From NCBI RefSeq assembly GCF_000176515.1, contig NZ_ADAQ01000008.1, forward strand, positions 62,001 through 126,000: a DNA stretch of 64,000 bases, written 5' to 3'. Positions 40,650 through 51,121 of the stretch are shown piece by piece (position 1 is the stretch's first letter; each line of letters opens with the position of its first letter). The position numbers were made by a program, and so were the translations under genes. The DNA comes from Grimontia hollisae CIP 101886 (GTDB lineage: Bacteria; Pseudomonadota; Gammaproteobacteria; Enterobacterales; Vibrionaceae). The notes below the pieces were generated by a model. It made no database searches. It saw only the letters and a list, made by a program, of their open reading frames with translations, and was not told the DNA's origin.

Positions 40650-40693
40650 GTAGCTCCCATCAAGTAACACAAACAAAAACCGGAGAGGACACC

Positions 40694-41176
40694 ATGAAAT
40701 TTTCAAAACGTATTGCTGTAGCAGTTATTGCTTTGCCTTTAATGATAGGTTCAGTGTCTGCGATGGCATTTGGCGGTAAACACCACGGTGATGAAAGGAT
40801 GCATGGCGGTAAAGACATGATGGGTAAGCACCTGTTGCGTGGTATCGACCTCACAGACGCGCAGAAAGAAGAAATGAAAGCCCTGCGCCAGCAGAACCGG
40901 GAAGCCATGCAAGCCAACAGGGCAGAATTCCATGCTCAAATGATGGCTGAACGCCAGCAAATGCAAGCACTGATGTTGGCCGACAACTTTGATGAAGCGG
41001 CTGTCCGCGCACTGGCAGAAAAGATGGTTGACCAGCAAGTTGAGCGACGCGTCGCAATGCTGCAAAGGAAACATCAAATGCTAAGCATCCTTACCCCTGA
41101 ACAAAAAGCGCAGGTAAAAGAGAACATGGCGAACATGTCAGCGCGCATGGAAAAGTGCATACAAAAGAACATGTAA
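40694..41176 (+). CDS. cpxP: CpxP/Spy-family periplasmic adaptor
   Basis: Periplasmic chaperone-like inhibitor of CpxA. The 160-residue precursor has a signal peptide (MKFSKRIAVAVIALPLMIG to AMA, cleavage near 25), a His/Met-rich segment, and two LTxxQ motifs (LTDAQ and LTPEQ). GAGAGG precedes the ATG. It diverges from cpxRA with CpxR boxes between. The C-terminus carries one Cys (KCIQKNM). A hairpin at 41214-41247 ends the transcript. Confidence 0.88.
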   Translation: MKFSKRIAVAVIALPLMIGSVSAMAFGGKHHGDERMHGGKDMMGKHLLRGIDLTDAQKEEMKALRQQNREAMQANRAEFHAQMMAERQQMQALMLADNFDEAAVRALAEKMVDQQVERRVAMLQRKHQMLSILTPEQKAQVKENMANMSARMEKCIQKNM

Positions 41177-41213
41177 GAGTATCGCGACGCCTCCAGCAAC
41201 CAGTCTCCCATCA

Positions 41214-41249
41214 AAAACCCATGCTTTCCCTGTATCGCATGGGTTTTAC
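41214..41249 (+). terminator. cpxP 3' terminator, possible 3'UTR-derived sRNA end
   Basis: AAAACCCATGC / GCATGGGTTTT arms (41214-41224, 41237-41247). In E. coli the cpxP 3'UTR yields the small RNA CpxQ, so the 41177-41249 segment could give an analogous RNA; the terminator is seen, the RNA is speculation. Confidence 0.7.
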
Positions 41250-41323
41250 CTTTCCTGCCAGTACGTTAAATCCCTCTAAAAAAACGTTATACTGCCCCCA
41301 GTGCATTTATATTGATGATGGTT

Positions 41324-42220
41324 ATGACAGAGAAATACGCCCGACTCGTTCAGGCCGCTGCTTGGGCAGCCACCCTGACCGCCACCTTTCTCCTTTTCAT
41401 GAAACTTTTCACCTGGTGGTATACTGGTTCTGTCAGCTTACTGGCATCACTGGTCGATTCTTTGATCGACCTTTTGGCCTCCGTCACCAATCTGGTGGTG
41501 GTGCGTTACGCCCTGCAACCGGCCGATGAAGAGCATAAATTCGGGCATGGGAAGGCAGAATCACTGGCCGCTCTGGCGCAGTCAGCATTTATCGTCGGTT
41601 CAGCCTGTTTCCTGTTGCTTAATGGCGTCGAACGCCTGTTTAAGCCCACAGAACTTCACCATCCGGAAGCCGGTGTCCTGATCAGTGGTATTGCGACAAT
41701 CATTACCGCGGTACTGGTGTTGTTCCAAAAATGGGTGGTGCGTAAAACCGGCAGCCAGGCCATTGCTGCCGACTCACTGCATTATCAATCTGATCTATTG
41801 ATGAACATCGCAATTATTGTCGCCCTCGGCCTGGCCTGGTATGGCTTTCCGGTGGCAGATGCCATTTTCGCTATCGGTATTGGGATTTTTATTCTGGTCA
41901 GTGCCTTTAAAATGGCGTATGACGCGGTACAGTCACTGCTTGACCGTCAGCTTCCAATCGACGATCAGGAGAAAATTTACACACTGGCCTCCACAGTCCC
42001 CGGTGTAGAAGGGGTACATGACTTGCGCACCCGTCAGGCAGGGGCAACCCGCTTTATCCAGCTTCACCTTGAACTTGATGACAACCTGAAGCTCGTTGAC
42101 GCCCACAGAATTGCAGACGCGGTGGAAGACCGCTTAGAAATCGCCTATCCGGGCGCAGATATCCTGATTCACCAGGATCCGGTCTCAATCGTAGGAAAAT
42201 CTCCCCGAGAGCAAATTTAA
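41324..42220 (+). CDS. fieF: FieF cation diffusion facilitator (ferrous iron/zinc efflux)
   Basis: Proton-coupled exporter of Fe(II) and Zn(II) in the inner membrane. It has 298 residues from the ATG at 41324 (several in-frame starts lie within 12 bp upstream). Six membrane helices; transport-site residues in DSLIDLL and HYQSD match the DxxxD and HxxxD of E. coli FieF; a cytoplasmic metal-binding domain follows ([17 protein letters not shown]-like HLELDD). It lies next to cpxP as in E. coli. Confidence 0.94.
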   Translation: MTEKYARLVQAAAWAATLTATFLLFMKLFTWWYTGSVSLLASLVDSLIDLLASVTNLVVVRYALQPADEEHKFGHGKAESLAALAQSAFIVGSACFLLLNGVERLFKPTELHHPEAGVLISGIATIITAVLVLFQKWVVRKTGSQAIAADSLHYQSDLLMNIAIIVALGLAWYGFPVADAIFAIGIGIFILVSAFKMAYDAVQSLLDRQLPIDDQEKIYTLASTVPGVEGVHDLRTRQAGATRFIQLHLELDDNLKLVDAHRIADAVEDRLEIAYPGADILIHQDPVSIVGKSPREQI

Positions 42221-42479
42221 TACACGCGAGAACACGATTATTTGCAACGGTTACTGATATTTATCAACGAAAAATGTTATCTAAACTGTAATAGTCTTTC
42301 ATAAGTAAGAAAGTTACAGTTTCAAACGGTGTGTCGGCAAGCTAAACTGGCACATCTCGAATGTTGAGGCAAACCCGCGTTACCCGCTAAGACTTTCACT
42401 GCAAAGCAGGGGTGGGATGACTGCGCCAACACAGAGTATATGGATTTGAAATTTCAATTCCCAAAGTCAGAGGGTAACC

Positions 42480-43442
42480 ATGGTTAGTAAAATTGGTGTT
42501 TTGACCAGTGGCGGTGACGCCCCAGGTATGAATGCAGCGATTCGTGGCGTTGTTCGTGCCGGACTGAGCGAAGGTCTGGATGTTTACGGTATCTACGATG
42601 GCTATCAAGGCCTGCACCAGAATCGCATTGAGAAACTGAACCGCACCAGCGTGTCAGACATTATCAACAAAGGCGGCACCTTTTTGGGTTCAGCGCGTTT
42701 CCCTGAATTCAAAGAAGAAAAGGTGCGCCAGCAAGCCATCCAGAACCTGAAGATGCACGGCATCGATGCTCTAGTTGTGATCGGTGGTGACGGTTCATAC
42801 ATGGGCGCGAAGAAGCTGACCGAGATGGGCTTCCCATGTATCGGTCTGCCGGGGACCATCGACAACGATATCCCAGGTACTGATTACACCATTGGTTACC
42901 TGACAGCACTGAATACGGTTGTTGAAGCCATTGACCGCCTGCGCGATACCTCCTCTTCCCATCAGCGTATCTCTATCGTCGAAGTGATGGGCCGCCATTG
43001 TGGCGACCTGACCCTGGCAGCATCTATTGCTGGTGGGTGTGAATATCTTATCACTCCGGAAACTGGCTTGGATAAAGAAAACCTGCTGGCGAAGATCAAA
43101 GAAGGCATCTATAAAGGCAAGAAACACGCGATCATTGCTATCACTGAGCTGATGACCGATACCAACGAACTGGCGAAATACATTGAAGCCGAAACGGGCC
43201 GTGAAACCCGTGCCACCATTCTCGGTCATATCCAGCGCGGCGGCCAACCACGTGCATTCGACCGTATTCTGGCGTCCCGTATGGGCGCATATGCGGTAGA
43301 ACTGCTGATCAATGGTGAAGGTGGCCGTTGTGTGGGTGTCCAGAATGATAACTTGGTTCATCATGACATCGCTGATGCCATCGACAACATGCGCCGCCCA
43401 TTCCGTAAAGATTTATACGAAGTCGCGGCCAAACTGTTCTAA
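42480..43442 (+). CDS. pfkA: ATP-dependent 6-phosphofructokinase I
   Basis: Committed glycolytic kinase, 320 residues as in E. coli. Motifs: [16 protein letters not shown] for ATP, GGDGS, and [12 protein letters not shown] with the catalytic Asp. GAGGG precedes the ATG. The 259 bp upstream hold its promoter; no operator was recognised. Confidence 0.98.
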   Translation: MVSKIGVLTSGGDAPGMNAAIRGVVRAGLSEGLDVYGIYDGYQGLHQNRIEKLNRTSVSDIINKGGTFLGSARFPEFKEEKVRQQAIQNLKMHGIDALVVIGGDGSYMGAKKLTEMGFPCIGLPGTIDNDIPGTDYTIGYLTALNTVVEAIDRLRDTSSSHQRISIVEVMGRHCGDLTLAASIAGGCEYLITPETGLDKENLLAKIKEGIYKGKKHAIIAITELMTDTNELAKYIEAETGRETRATILGHIQRGGQPRAFDRILASRMGAYAVELLINGEGGRCVGVQNDNLVHHDIADAIDNMRRPFRKDLYEVAAKLF

Positions 43443-43459
43443 ATGAGCCACTGGCGGTA

Positions 43460-43489
43460 AAAAACGGAGCACTTGAGCTCCGTTTTTTG
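43460..43489. terminator. pfkA terminator
   Basis: AAAACGGAGC / GCTCCGTTTT arms (43461-43470, 43477-43486) around ACTTGA with a following T-run; the A-run on the left lets it serve cysE as well. Confidence 0.92.
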
Positions 43490-43523
43490 TGCCTGTCACT
43501 TTTGTGCATAACACAGTTGGCGA

Positions 43524-44423
43524 TTAAATGCCGTCGCCTTCGCTAAACGTCTGGCTGCATTTAAACTTCTGATCCATATCCAAAGACGGCTTATCACTGC
43601 TCGGCGCACCAACAATTTTCGCCGGTACACCAGCGGCCGTCGTATGTGGCGGTACGTTGATCAGCACAACAGAGCAGGCTGCCACTTTCGCCCCTTCCCC
43701 CACTTCAATGTTACCGAGGATTTTCGCGCCTGCGCCAATCATGACACCCGAGCGGATTTTCGGGTGACGATCGCCCGACTCTTTACCGGTACCACCCAGA
43801 GTCACATCCTGAAGGATAGAAACATCATCTTCGATCACCGCGGTTTCACCAACGACGATGCCAGTGGCATGGTCAAACATGATGCCTCGGCCAATGGTCG
43901 CTGCCGGGTGCACATCGACCTGACAGGCAACAGATATCTGGTTTTGCAGGTAGACAGCCAACTCACGGCGGCCTTGGCGCCATAACCAGTTTGCCACACG
44001 GAATCCCTGGAGTGCATGGAAGCCTTTCAGGTACAGCAAGGGCGTAGAGTAAAGTTCAACCGCGGGATCACGCTCGACTGTGGCGCAAATATCACACGCT
44101 GCCGATTCCACAATACACCTATCACCGGCATACGCTTCCTCTATCACTTCACGCACCGCCATCGCGGGCATGCTGGGCGTTGCCAGTTTGTTGGCGAGAA
44201 TATAACTCAGTGCACCACCCAGTGAATCATGTTTGATGATCGTGGCATGGAAAAAGCTTGCGAGCATGGGTTCACGCTCAGAGTGTTCTTTGGCTTCCCG
44301 CTTAATGGCTTGCCAGACTTTTTCCTGCTGGCACGTTTTATCGCGGCCTTCACCGCACATCCTTTGCATTCTGATACCCATATCTTCTGTCATAACATTG
44401 CGTTCGCCCACCTCTTTATCCAT
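43524..44423 (-). CDS. cysE: Serine O-acetyltransferase
   Basis: Makes O-acetylserine, the cysteine precursor. N-terminal helical domain (EPMLASFFHATIIKHD) and C-terminal left-handed beta helix (GRGIMFDHATGIVVGETAVIEDD), ending in DGI, the tail that docks into cysteine synthase. The frame gives 299 residues, longer than the 273 of E. coli at the N-terminus. Several ATGs (44393, 44381 and others) are possible starts and none has a clear ribosome site, so the start is uncertain. It is last in the run rhodanese-secB-gpsA-cysE. Confidence 0.93.
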   Translation of the reverse strand: MDKEVGERNVMTEDMGIRMQRMCGEGRDKTCQQEKVWQAIKREAKEHSEREPMLASFFHATIIKHDSLGGALSYILANKLATPSMPAMAVREVIEEAYAGDRCIVESAACDICATVERDPAVELYSTPLLYLKGFHALQGFRVANWLWRQGRRELAVYLQNQISVACQVDVHPAATIGRGIMFDHATGIVVGETAVIEDDVSILQDVTLGGTGKESGDRHPKIRSGVMIGAGAKILGNIEVGEGAKVAACSVVLINVPPHTTAAGVPAKIVGAPSSDKPSLDMDQKFKCSQTFSEGDGI

Positions 44424-44587
44424 GAGGTGTTGCGATGAAACTTAACCTAAGTGTGACATAGAACGCCAAACAACCCAAGGCAATGGCTTCGCCAAACGGA
44501 TGGAATGGCCTTCCGTCCCTGGTTTGTCGCAAATTAAAAACGCGAGACCTTCGCCCCGCGTTTTATAGACCCGACCAAACGGAGAAA

Positions 44588-45604
44588 TCATTCAGACGTG
44601 CGTTGACGTGCCAGCAAATCCTGCGCTGCTTGACGGGCATCTTTCCCCTCATACAACACCTGGTAAATCTGCTCAACAATCGGCATTTCAACGCCAGTGC
44701 GTTTTGCCAGTGCCCGGACTTCCTTGGTATTACGGTAGCCTTCCACCACCTGGCCAATGTCATCCTGCGCTTCATTCACACCTTTACCCTGCCCCAACGC
44801 CAGACCAAAACGACGATTGCGGGATTGGTTATCGGTACAGGTCAGCACCAGATCACCCAGTCCTGCCATGCCCATAAAGGTTTCACGTTCTGCGCCCAGC
44901 GCTACGCCAAGGCGTGTCAGCTCAGCCAGTCCACGGGTAATCAGTGCTGTCCGGGCGTTGGCACCGAAGCCAATGCCATCAGACATCCCCGCGCCAATTG
45001 CAATCACGTTTTTCACTGCACCGCCAAGCTGGATGCCAATAAAGTCACTGTTGGCATACACACGGAACGTGCGGGTACAGTGGATTTTCTCCTGAAGATC
45101 AGCAAGAAATTCTGCATCTGGCGACGCGACTGAAATCGCGGTTGGCATGCCCGCTGCCAGCTCTTTTGCAAACGTTGGGCCGGACAATACTGCCAGCGGC
45201 ACGTTTTTACCGAGTTGCTCCCGTGCCACATCTTGCAGCAAGCGGCCGGTTTCTGGCTCCAGCCCCTTAGTGGCCCAACAGACCCGCTGGTCATCCCGAA
45301 GGAAAGGCTTTACCTGTGACAATACCTGACCAAAAACATGGCTGGGCACCACCACCAGAATGTCCCGGCTGGCCTGAATAGCCTGTTCGAGATCCGCGCT
45401 CAGGATCAGGGAATCGGGAAAGGTGACACCCGGCAGAAACGCTTCATTTGCGCGATCAATGTCGAGCTGCGCTATGTGCTCAGGTTCATGTCCCCACAGC
45501 ACCACATTGGCCCCGTTACGGGCCAGTGAGATAGCCAGTGACGTCCCGTATGAGCCTGCACCCAATACGGTCATAGCCACATTGGCGTTAGCGATATCTG
45601 TCAT
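44588..45604 (-). CDS. gpsA: NAD(P)+-dependent glycerol-3-phosphate dehydrogenase
   Basis: Produces sn-glycerol 3-phosphate for phospholipid synthesis. Rossmann motif [10 protein letters not shown] near the N-terminus and the catalytic Lys region [11 protein letters not shown]; 338 residues. I chose the ATG at 45604 with AAGG nine bases upstream; the longer frame begins with TTG at 45613. It starts about 20 bp after secB. Confidence 0.96.
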   Translation of the reverse strand: MTDIANANVAMTVLGAGSYGTSLAISLARNGANVVLWGHEPEHIAQLDIDRANEAFLPGVTFPDSLILSADLEQAIQASRDILVVVPSHVFGQVLSQVKPFLRDDQRVCWATKGLEPETGRLLQDVAREQLGKNVPLAVLSGPTFAKELAAGMPTAISVASPDAEFLADLQEKIHCTRTFRVYANSDFIGIQLGGAVKNVIAIGAGMSDGIGFGANARTALITRGLAELTRLGVALGAERETFMGMAGLGDLVLTCTDNQSRNRRFGLALGQGKGVNEAQDDIGQVVEGYRNTKEVRALAKRTGVEMPIVEQIYQVLYEGKDARQAAQDLLARQRTSE

Positions 45605-45622
45605 CAGTGTCAACCTTACTTC

Positions 45623-46096
45623 TTACGCGTCAGCGCCGTCTTTCGTTTGCGCTTGTTGGTTTTGCAGGTAGTTCATGAACAGTGCGTCAAAGTTAACTGG
45701 CGCCAGGTTCAACTGTGGGAACGTACCTTTCACCACCAGGCTAGAAATGGTTTCACGTGCGTATGGGAACAGGATATTCGGACAGAATGCCCCCAGGCAG
45801 TGTGCCAGTTGCGGCGCTTCCATCCCGTCGACAGTGAAGATACCGCCTTGTTGCACCTCACACAGGAAAGCATTTTCTTTGCCGTTTTTCACGGTGACAG
45901 TCAAACGCAGAACCACTTCGTAAACGCCTTCACCCAGCTCGCGGCTTTGGGTGTCCAGGTCTAGGTTTACATCTGGGTTCCACTCTTGCTGAAACACTTC
46001 TGGAGAGTTCGGCGCTTCGAAAGAGACATCTTTCAGAAAGATGCGTTGAATCGCGAAATTTTGTTGCGGTTGTTGGTTGGTTGCTGCTTCAGCCAT
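45623..46096 (-). CDS. secB: SecB protein-export chaperone
   Basis: Tetrameric chaperone that keeps preproteins unfolded and delivers them to SecA. The 157-residue acidic protein shows [19 protein letters not shown] and the C-terminal [10 protein letters not shown] typical of SecB. AAGGA precedes the ATG. It is followed directly by gpsA. Confidence 0.97.
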   Translation of the reverse strand: MAEAATNQQPQQNFAIQRIFLKDVSFEAPNSPEVFQQEWNPDVNLDLDTQSRELGEGVYEVVLRLTVTVKNGKENAFLCEVQQGGIFTVDGMEAPQLAHCLGAFCPNILFPYARETISSLVVKGTFPQLNLAPVNFDALFMNYLQNQQAQTKDGADA

Positions 46097-46151
46097 AGTG
46101 ATAAATCCTTGTTATTTGGACAAATGCTTTCGCGCATTTTAAAACGTGTCA

Positions 46152-46170
46152 GGCAGCCCTGTGGGCTGCC
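46152..46170. repeat. Inverted repeat between the rhodanese gene and secB
   Basis: A perfect 8-bp inverted repeat, GGCAGCCC-TGT-GGGCTGCC, can form a strong hairpin in the transcript between the two genes. There is no T-run on the minus strand, so processing or partial termination is more likely than full termination. Confidence 0.6.
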
Positions 46171-46195
46171 CTGAAAATCGTGATACCGCCAGCCG

Positions 46196-46636
46196 TTATT
46201 TTTTCTTCTTGCTGCGGATCAGTGGCAGGTTTGCCTCATTCCACGAGATCAGGCCGTCTTTCAGAACATTGACGTTCTCGTAGCCCGCTTTTGCCAGTGC
46301 ATTGGCACTTTCAATCGCGGTTTGACCCGTCTTACACACCAAGATAATGGGGTCAGACTTATGTTTTTCAATCTCAGCGGCATTATTGGCTTTGATGTCT
46401 TTCGCCAAAACGTGAAGTGCGCCCGCAATATGGCCACTGCGGTAGTCGTCGCGGCTACGAATATCGACAAACACGCCATTTTCACGGTTTACCAGCACGG
46501 TGGCTTCGTTGGGAGTGATGGTTTTATACGGTGCAGTTTTCTGCTTGATGACTGACAGGATCAGCGCAACAATCAGACCAACCCACACCAGGGACAAGAT
46601 CAAATTGGCTTGTACAAATTCAATAAACTGCTGCAT
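46196..46636 (-). CDS. yibN: Membrane-anchored rhodanese-like protein (YibN type)
   Basis: Protein of 146 residues with one N-terminal membrane helix (about 11-30) and a single rhodanese domain (FVDIRSRDDYRSGHIAGALH); the active-site loop is CKTGQTA with Cys101. It matches YibN, which precedes secB in E. coli. The function is not settled; sulfur transfer or a role in protein export has been proposed for such proteins. E. coli has grxC between yibN and secB; here there is only 99 bp with a hairpin. Confidence 0.88.
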   Translation of the reverse strand: MQQFIEFVQANLILSLVWVGLIVALILSVIKQKTAPYKTITPNEATVLVNRENGVFVDIRSRDDYRSGHIAGALHVLAKDIKANNAAEIEKHKSDPIILVCKTGQTAIESANALAKAGYENVNVLKDGLISWNEANLPLIRSKKKK

Positions 46637-47079
46637 GGCTCGCTTCTACTAAGTGTCGGCACAAAAAAACGACCCCGAGTATACCCTTCAAACCGCTCAA
46701 ATACAGCATAGGCTTGGATTTCCATCCCCCTGCTCACTGGCAATCAAGGCAAAAAACTTGAAACGGATCACGTTCACCCCAATATCTGTCTGGCAGGAAG
46801 ACGCCATTACTGGTCCTGACGGCGCAGTTAACACGCCATCGATGCATCTAACCGGCTGATTTGTTTACTTACTACAGAAACCTCGTCGGTATTCGTCAAC
46901 ATCAAGAACTGCTCGAAAAGGTAAGACAATCCCTTACGCCAGCAATGACCGGGCCAGGCATCCTCCGTGACAGTATTTTTTAAGTGTTAGCAAAAAAGTT
47001 TGCCTACTGCTTAACCACTAAAATGTAGTAAAGTTACGCTAATTCACGAAATTTGAAATCGACATAAAGAGGGCACCGT
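46637..47079. other. Intergenic region between yibN and gpmM
   Basis: 443 bp between divergent genes. It must contain both promoters. I see no gene, hairpin of note, or recognised operator; the last 100 bp before gpmM are AT-rich and promoter-like. Confidence 0.5.
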
Positions 47080-48618
47080 ATGTCTGCTAAGAAGCCTTTG
47101 GCACTTGTTATTCTGGACGGATGGGGTTATCGCGAAGACAGTAATGACAACGCGATTGCAAACGCAAAAACACCGATTCTTGATGGCTTGATGGCGGGCA
47201 CCAGCACCCTGATCTCTGCATCAGGCATGGATGTTGGTTTACCAGAGGGGCAAATGGGTAACTCAGAAGTGGGACACGTGAATATCGGCGCTGGCCGTAT
47301 TGTGTACCAGGATCTGACCCGTATCACCAAAGCCATTCAGGATGGCGAATTCTTCAACAACCCAGTACTGACCGGCGCAATCGACAAAGCAGCGAAGGCA
47401 GGCAAATCTGTGCACATCATGGGTCTGATGTCACCAGGTGGTGTTCATAGCCACGAAGATCATATTGCAGCTGCGGTTGAAATGGCCGTTCAGCGTGGCG
47501 CTGAAAACGTCTACCTGCACTGCTTCCTGGATGGCCGTGACACGCCACCACGCAGCGCCAAAGCCTCTCTGGAACGTTTCGATGCGCTGTTTGCGAAGCT
47601 CGGTAAAGGCCGCACGGCGTCTATCATCGGCCGTTACTTTGCGATGGATCGTGACAATAACTGGGACCGCGTCGAAAAAGCCTATGATCTGTTGGTTGAA
47701 GCAAAAGGTGAGTTTACCTATGGTTCGGCAGTAGAAGCGCTGGAAGCGGCGTATGCCCGCGACGAAAACGACGAGTTCGTAAAAGCATCTGAAATCCGTG
47801 CAGACGACCAGCCAGTTGCGGCCATCGAAGACGGCGATGCCGTTTTGTTTATGAACTTCCGCGCAGACCGTGCACGCCAAATCACCCGCGCATTCATGCC
47901 CGGTTTCGACGGTTTTGCACGCAGTAAAACCCCCGCGCTGGCAGACTTTGTGATGCTGACAGAATACGCCGCTGACATCGATACTGCCTGCGCCTATCCA
48001 TCAGAAAACCTGGTGAATACGCTGGGCGAATGGCTGTCCAAGCAGGGCAAGACCCAGCTGCGTATCTCTGAAACTGAAAAATACGCACACGTTACTTTCT
48101 TCTTCAATGGCGGTGTAGAAGCCGTGTTTGAGGGTGAAGAGCGTGCACTGGTGGCCTCACCGAAAGTAGCAACTTACGACCTGCAACCGGAAATGAGCTC
48201 TGAAGAGCTGACCGATAAACTGGTTGAGGCCATTAAGAGCGGTAAGTTTGACCAGATTATCTGTAACTATCCAAACTGCGACATGGTCGGCCATACCGGT
48301 GTCTATGACGCAGCAGTGAAAGCGGTTGAAGCTATCGACCACTGCATTGGCCGCGTGGTAGAAGCCATTAAAGAGGTTGATGGCCAGTTGCTGATCACGG
48401 CTGACCACGGTAACGCCGAAATGATGGTTGACCCTGAAACAGGTGGCGTCCATACCGCGCACACCAACCTGCCAGTCCCCCTGATTTACGTGGGCAACAA
48501 AGACATTGCGCTGGTTGAAGGCGGCAAGCTGTCTGATCTGGCACCGACCATGCTGGCGTTAAGCGACATGGAAGCGCCAGCAGAAATGACCGGTAAACCG
48601 CTGTTTGTAGCCAAATAA
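47080..48618 (+). CDS. gpmM: 2,3-bisphosphoglycerate-independent phosphoglycerate mutase
   Basis: Mn-dependent glycolytic mutase of the alkaline phosphatase superfamily, 512 residues. The catalytic Ser is in [15 protein letters not shown]; metal ligands are in LVILDGWG at the N-terminus and [11 protein letters not shown] at the C-terminus. AGAGGG precedes the ATG. A terminator separates it from envC, the order seen in E. coli. Confidence 0.97.
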   Translation: MSAKKPLALVILDGWGYREDSNDNAIANAKTPILDGLMAGTSTLISASGMDVGLPEGQMGNSEVGHVNIGAGRIVYQDLTRITKAIQDGEFFNNPVLTGAIDKAAKAGKSVHIMGLMSPGGVHSHEDHIAAAVEMAVQRGAENVYLHCFLDGRDTPPRSAKASLERFDALFAKLGKGRTASIIGRYFAMDRDNNWDRVEKAYDLLVEAKGEFTYGSAVEALEAAYARDENDEFVKASEIRADDQPVAAIEDGDAVLFMNFRADRARQITRAFMPGFDGFARSKTPALADFVMLTEYAADIDTACAYPSENLVNTLGEWLSKQGKTQLRISETEKYAHVTFFFNGGVEAVFEGEERALVASPKVATYDLQPEMSSEELTDKLVEAIKSGKFDQIICNYPNCDMVGHTGVYDAAVKAVEAIDHCIGRVVEAIKEVDGQLLITADHGNAEMMVDPETGGVHTAHTNLPVPLIYVGNKDIALVEGGKLSDLAPTMLALSDMEAPAEMTGKPLFVAK

Positions 48619-48641
48619 TACGCAGCAAAATCCAGTGACAG

Positions 48642-48672
48642 AAAACGCGCTTTCTCCGAGCGCGTTTTTTTA
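48642..48672 (+). terminator. gpmM terminator
   Basis: AACGCGC / GCGCGTT arms (48644-48650, 48660-48666) are followed by a T-run. Confidence 0.9.
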
Positions 48673-48772
48673 TGCATTTTTGCCCGTCTCAATCCAATTT
48701 TTTTCTTAAAATAGAGCAAGTAAACCGGTTAATTTTTATTTTATAACTTGCGATGCTGAGACAGGCAGAATA

Positions 48773-49972
48773 ATGCCAACACCCGATCCGCTTGATATAC
48801 TGCCAGCCATGAAAAAGAAAACATTGCGCCATCTAGACTCCTTATGCGCCAGTGCCTTACGTGCTGGCGTTTTGCTGTGCCTGCTTGTTGCCCCCCTCGT
48901 GCATGCAAACGATGAACTGCTCTCTGGCATGAAAAATGAAATCTCCCGCCAGGAGCAGCAACTCAGCGCCAACGCAAAAAAGCTCAACGCGCTGCAATCG
49001 GCCCTGAAATCGCAGGAACAATCCATCGCAGCGCTCGCCAAACAGATGCGTGATGCCAATGCCAGCCTCCAATCCACCGAACAAGAGATCGCCACACTGA
49101 ACCGCGAAAGCCAGCGCCTTGAACAATTGAAGCTGGGTCAGGTGGAATTACTGAAGGAATTGCTCAACAGCCAGTACCGGCAGGGGAAACATAGCGGGCT
49201 CAATGCCCTGTTAAGTGGCAAAGACACAGCCGATATGGATCGCATGACTGTCTACGCTGAACGCCTGTCAAAAGCCCGTACTGATGCCATTAACGATCTG
49301 GCAGCAACAGACACGGAACTGCAGCTCAAGCGCCACCAGCTTCAGACACAAACGGAAAAACAGAAAGCGCTGATTACCGAGCTCGCCGCAGACAAAGCCG
49401 AGCTCGAGAAAAAACAGCAGGCCCAGAAGAAAACCGCCAGTGCCATCCGTCGCCAAATCAGCAGTGACAAAGGCTACCTTGCTGAGCTTCGCAGCAATGA
49501 AAAACGCCTGAAGGCTGAGCTGGAACGCGCTGCTGAACAAGCCCGCATTGCCGCCGAGCAAGCAGCCGTCAAAATGGATGGCCTTGCGAAATACAAAGGC
49601 CGCATGCAATGGCCTGTTAAAGGCAGAATTCTTCACCGCTATGGCTCCGCCCAAACCGGGCAGCTTCACTGGAATGGTATCGTGATTGCCGCCAAAGAAG
49701 GCAGCGAAGTAAAAGCGGCGCACGACGGTACGGTTGTGCTCTCTAACTGGTTACGTGGCTATGGTCTGATGGTGGTGATTGACCATGGTAAAGGTGACAT
49801 GAGCTTTTACGGCTACAACCAGGCATTACTGAAAAACGTTGGCGATACCGTGAAAGCGGGTGAGCCAATCGCCCTTGTCGGTAACAGTGGCGGACAGACT
49901 GCGTCAGCACTCTACTTTGAAATCCGCCGCAAAGGCAATGCCACCGACCCCACTCCCTGGTTGACACGTTAA
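48773..49972 (+). CDS. envC: EnvC murein hydrolase activator
   Basis: Periplasmic activator of the amidases AmiA and AmiB at the septum. Signal peptide ending near VHA, then two long coiled coils (about residues 50-270) and a C-terminal LytM/M23 domain (GRILHRYGSAQ to YFEIRRKGNATDPTPWL). The catalytic Zn residues of true M23 peptidases are not intact, as expected for EnvC. The ATG at 48773 has AGG seven bases upstream; the ATG at 48809 gives a more typical signal peptide (MKKKTLRH) but has no ribosome site. In E. coli yibQ follows; here it is absent. Confidence 0.92.
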   Translation: MPTPDPLDILPAMKKKTLRHLDSLCASALRAGVLLCLLVAPLVHANDELLSGMKNEISRQEQQLSANAKKLNALQSALKSQEQSIAALAKQMRDANASLQSTEQEIATLNRESQRLEQLKLGQVELLKELLNSQYRQGKHSGLNALLSGKDTADMDRMTVYAERLSKARTDAINDLAATDTELQLKRHQLQTQTEKQKALITELAADKAELEKKQQAQKKTASAIRRQISSDKGYLAELRSNEKRLKAELERAAEQARIAAEQAAVKMDGLAKYKGRMQWPVKGRILHRYGSAQTGQLHWNGIVIAAKEGSEVKAAHDGTVVLSNWLRGYGLMVVIDHGKGDMSFYGYNQALLKNVGDTVKAGEPIALVGNSGGQTASALYFEIRRKGNATDPTPWLTR

Positions 49973-50020
49973 AGGCCGGCGCCTGTTTCTCAGGCACTGA
50001 TTCACAGGCACTTCGCCATG

Positions 50021-50047
50021 AAAAAAACCGCCGACGCGGTTTTTTTC
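50021..50047. terminator. Bidirectional terminator between envC and tdh
   Basis: ACCGC / GCGGT core with CGAC loop (50027-50040), extended by a 6-base A-run and T-run. Confidence 0.88.
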
Positions 50048-50074
50048 ATTTATAAGGCGGGTGGAAAGGCAAGG

Positions 50075-51115
50075 TTACTGGGTCCAGTCCAGGATAACTT
50101 TGCCTGACTGGCCGGAGCGCATCACGTCAAAGCCTTGCTGGAACTCATCCACACTGTAGTGGTGGGTAATGATTGGGCTCAAGTCCAGACCAGACTGGAT
50201 AAGGCTCGCCATCTTATACCAGGTTTCAAACATCTCGCGGCCATAGATACCTTTAATCACCAGTCCTTTAAAAATGACCTGATTCCAGTCGATACCCATG
50301 TCTGAAGGTGGAATACCCAGCAATGCAATACGGCCGCCATGGTTCATGGCTTTCAGCATGCCATTGAACGCCGACGGGTTACCGGACATCTCAAGGCCGA
50401 CATCGAAACCTTCACGCATGCCCAGATCGCGCATCACGTCTTCCAGCGTTTCCTCTGCCACGTTCACCGCGCGGGTCACGCCCATTTTGCGTGCCAGCGC
50501 CAGACGGTATTCGTTGACGTCAGTGATCACCACATGGCGCGCACCCACGTGCTTCGCCACAGCAGCAGCCATAATGCCGATAGGGCCTGCACCGGTAATC
50601 AGCACATCTTCACCGACCAAATCAAACGACAACGCAGTGTGAACCGCATTGCCGAATGGGTCAAAAATAGCCGCCAGATCGTCTGAAATGTCTTCCGGAA
50701 TTTTGAAGGCGTTGAAAGCCGGGATCACCAGATACTCGGCAAACGCCCCTTCACGGTTGACGCCGACACCGATGGTGTTTCGGCAAAGGTGGGTGCGGCC
50801 TGCACGGCAGTTGCGGCAGTGTCCACAGGTGATATGGCCCTCACCCGACACGCGATCGCCAATGGCAAAGCCGCGCACTTCCTGACCGATACCGACCACT
50901 TCACCCACGTATTCGTGGCCGACCACCATGGGCACCGGGATGGTCTTTTGTGACCACTCATCCCAGTTGTAGATGTGCACGTCAGTACCGCAGATCGCCG
51001 TCTTACGGATTTTGATCAAAAGGTCGTTGTGCCCCAGCACAGGCAGGTCGGTTTCTGTCATCCAGATCCCCGGCTCTGCTTTCAGTTTTGCCAGCGCTTT
51101 CATTTTGTTCGTCAT
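50075..51115 (-). CDS. tdh: L-threonine 3-dehydrogenase
   Basis: Zn alcohol dehydrogenase family enzyme oxidising threonine to 2-amino-3-ketobutyrate. Catalytic Zn site [14 protein letters not shown] and GHEYVGEVV; structural Zn cysteines [18 protein letters not shown] motif GAGPIG. I place the start at the ATG at 51115, five bases after the kbl stop; a GTG at 51121 and an ATG at 51103 are alternatives. The 346-residue product acts with Kbl to turn threonine into glycine and acetyl-CoA. Confidence 0.95.
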   Translation of the reverse strand: MTNKMKALAKLKAEPGIWMTETDLPVLGHNDLLIKIRKTAICGTDVHIYNWDEWSQKTIPVPMVVGHEYVGEVVGIGQEVRGFAIGDRVSGEGHITCGHCRNCRAGRTHLCRNTIGVGVNREGAFAEYLVIPAFNAFKIPEDISDDLAAIFDPFGNAVHTALSFDLVGEDVLITGAGPIGIMAAAVAKHVGARHVVITDVNEYRLALARKMGVTRAVNVAEETLEDVMRDLGMREGFDVGLEMSGNPSAFNGMLKAMNHGGRIALLGIPPSDMGIDWNQVIFKGLVIKGIYGREMFETWYKMASLIQSGLDLSPIITHHYSVDEFQQGFDVMRSGQSGKVILDWTQ

Positions 51116-51121
51116 TGTCAC

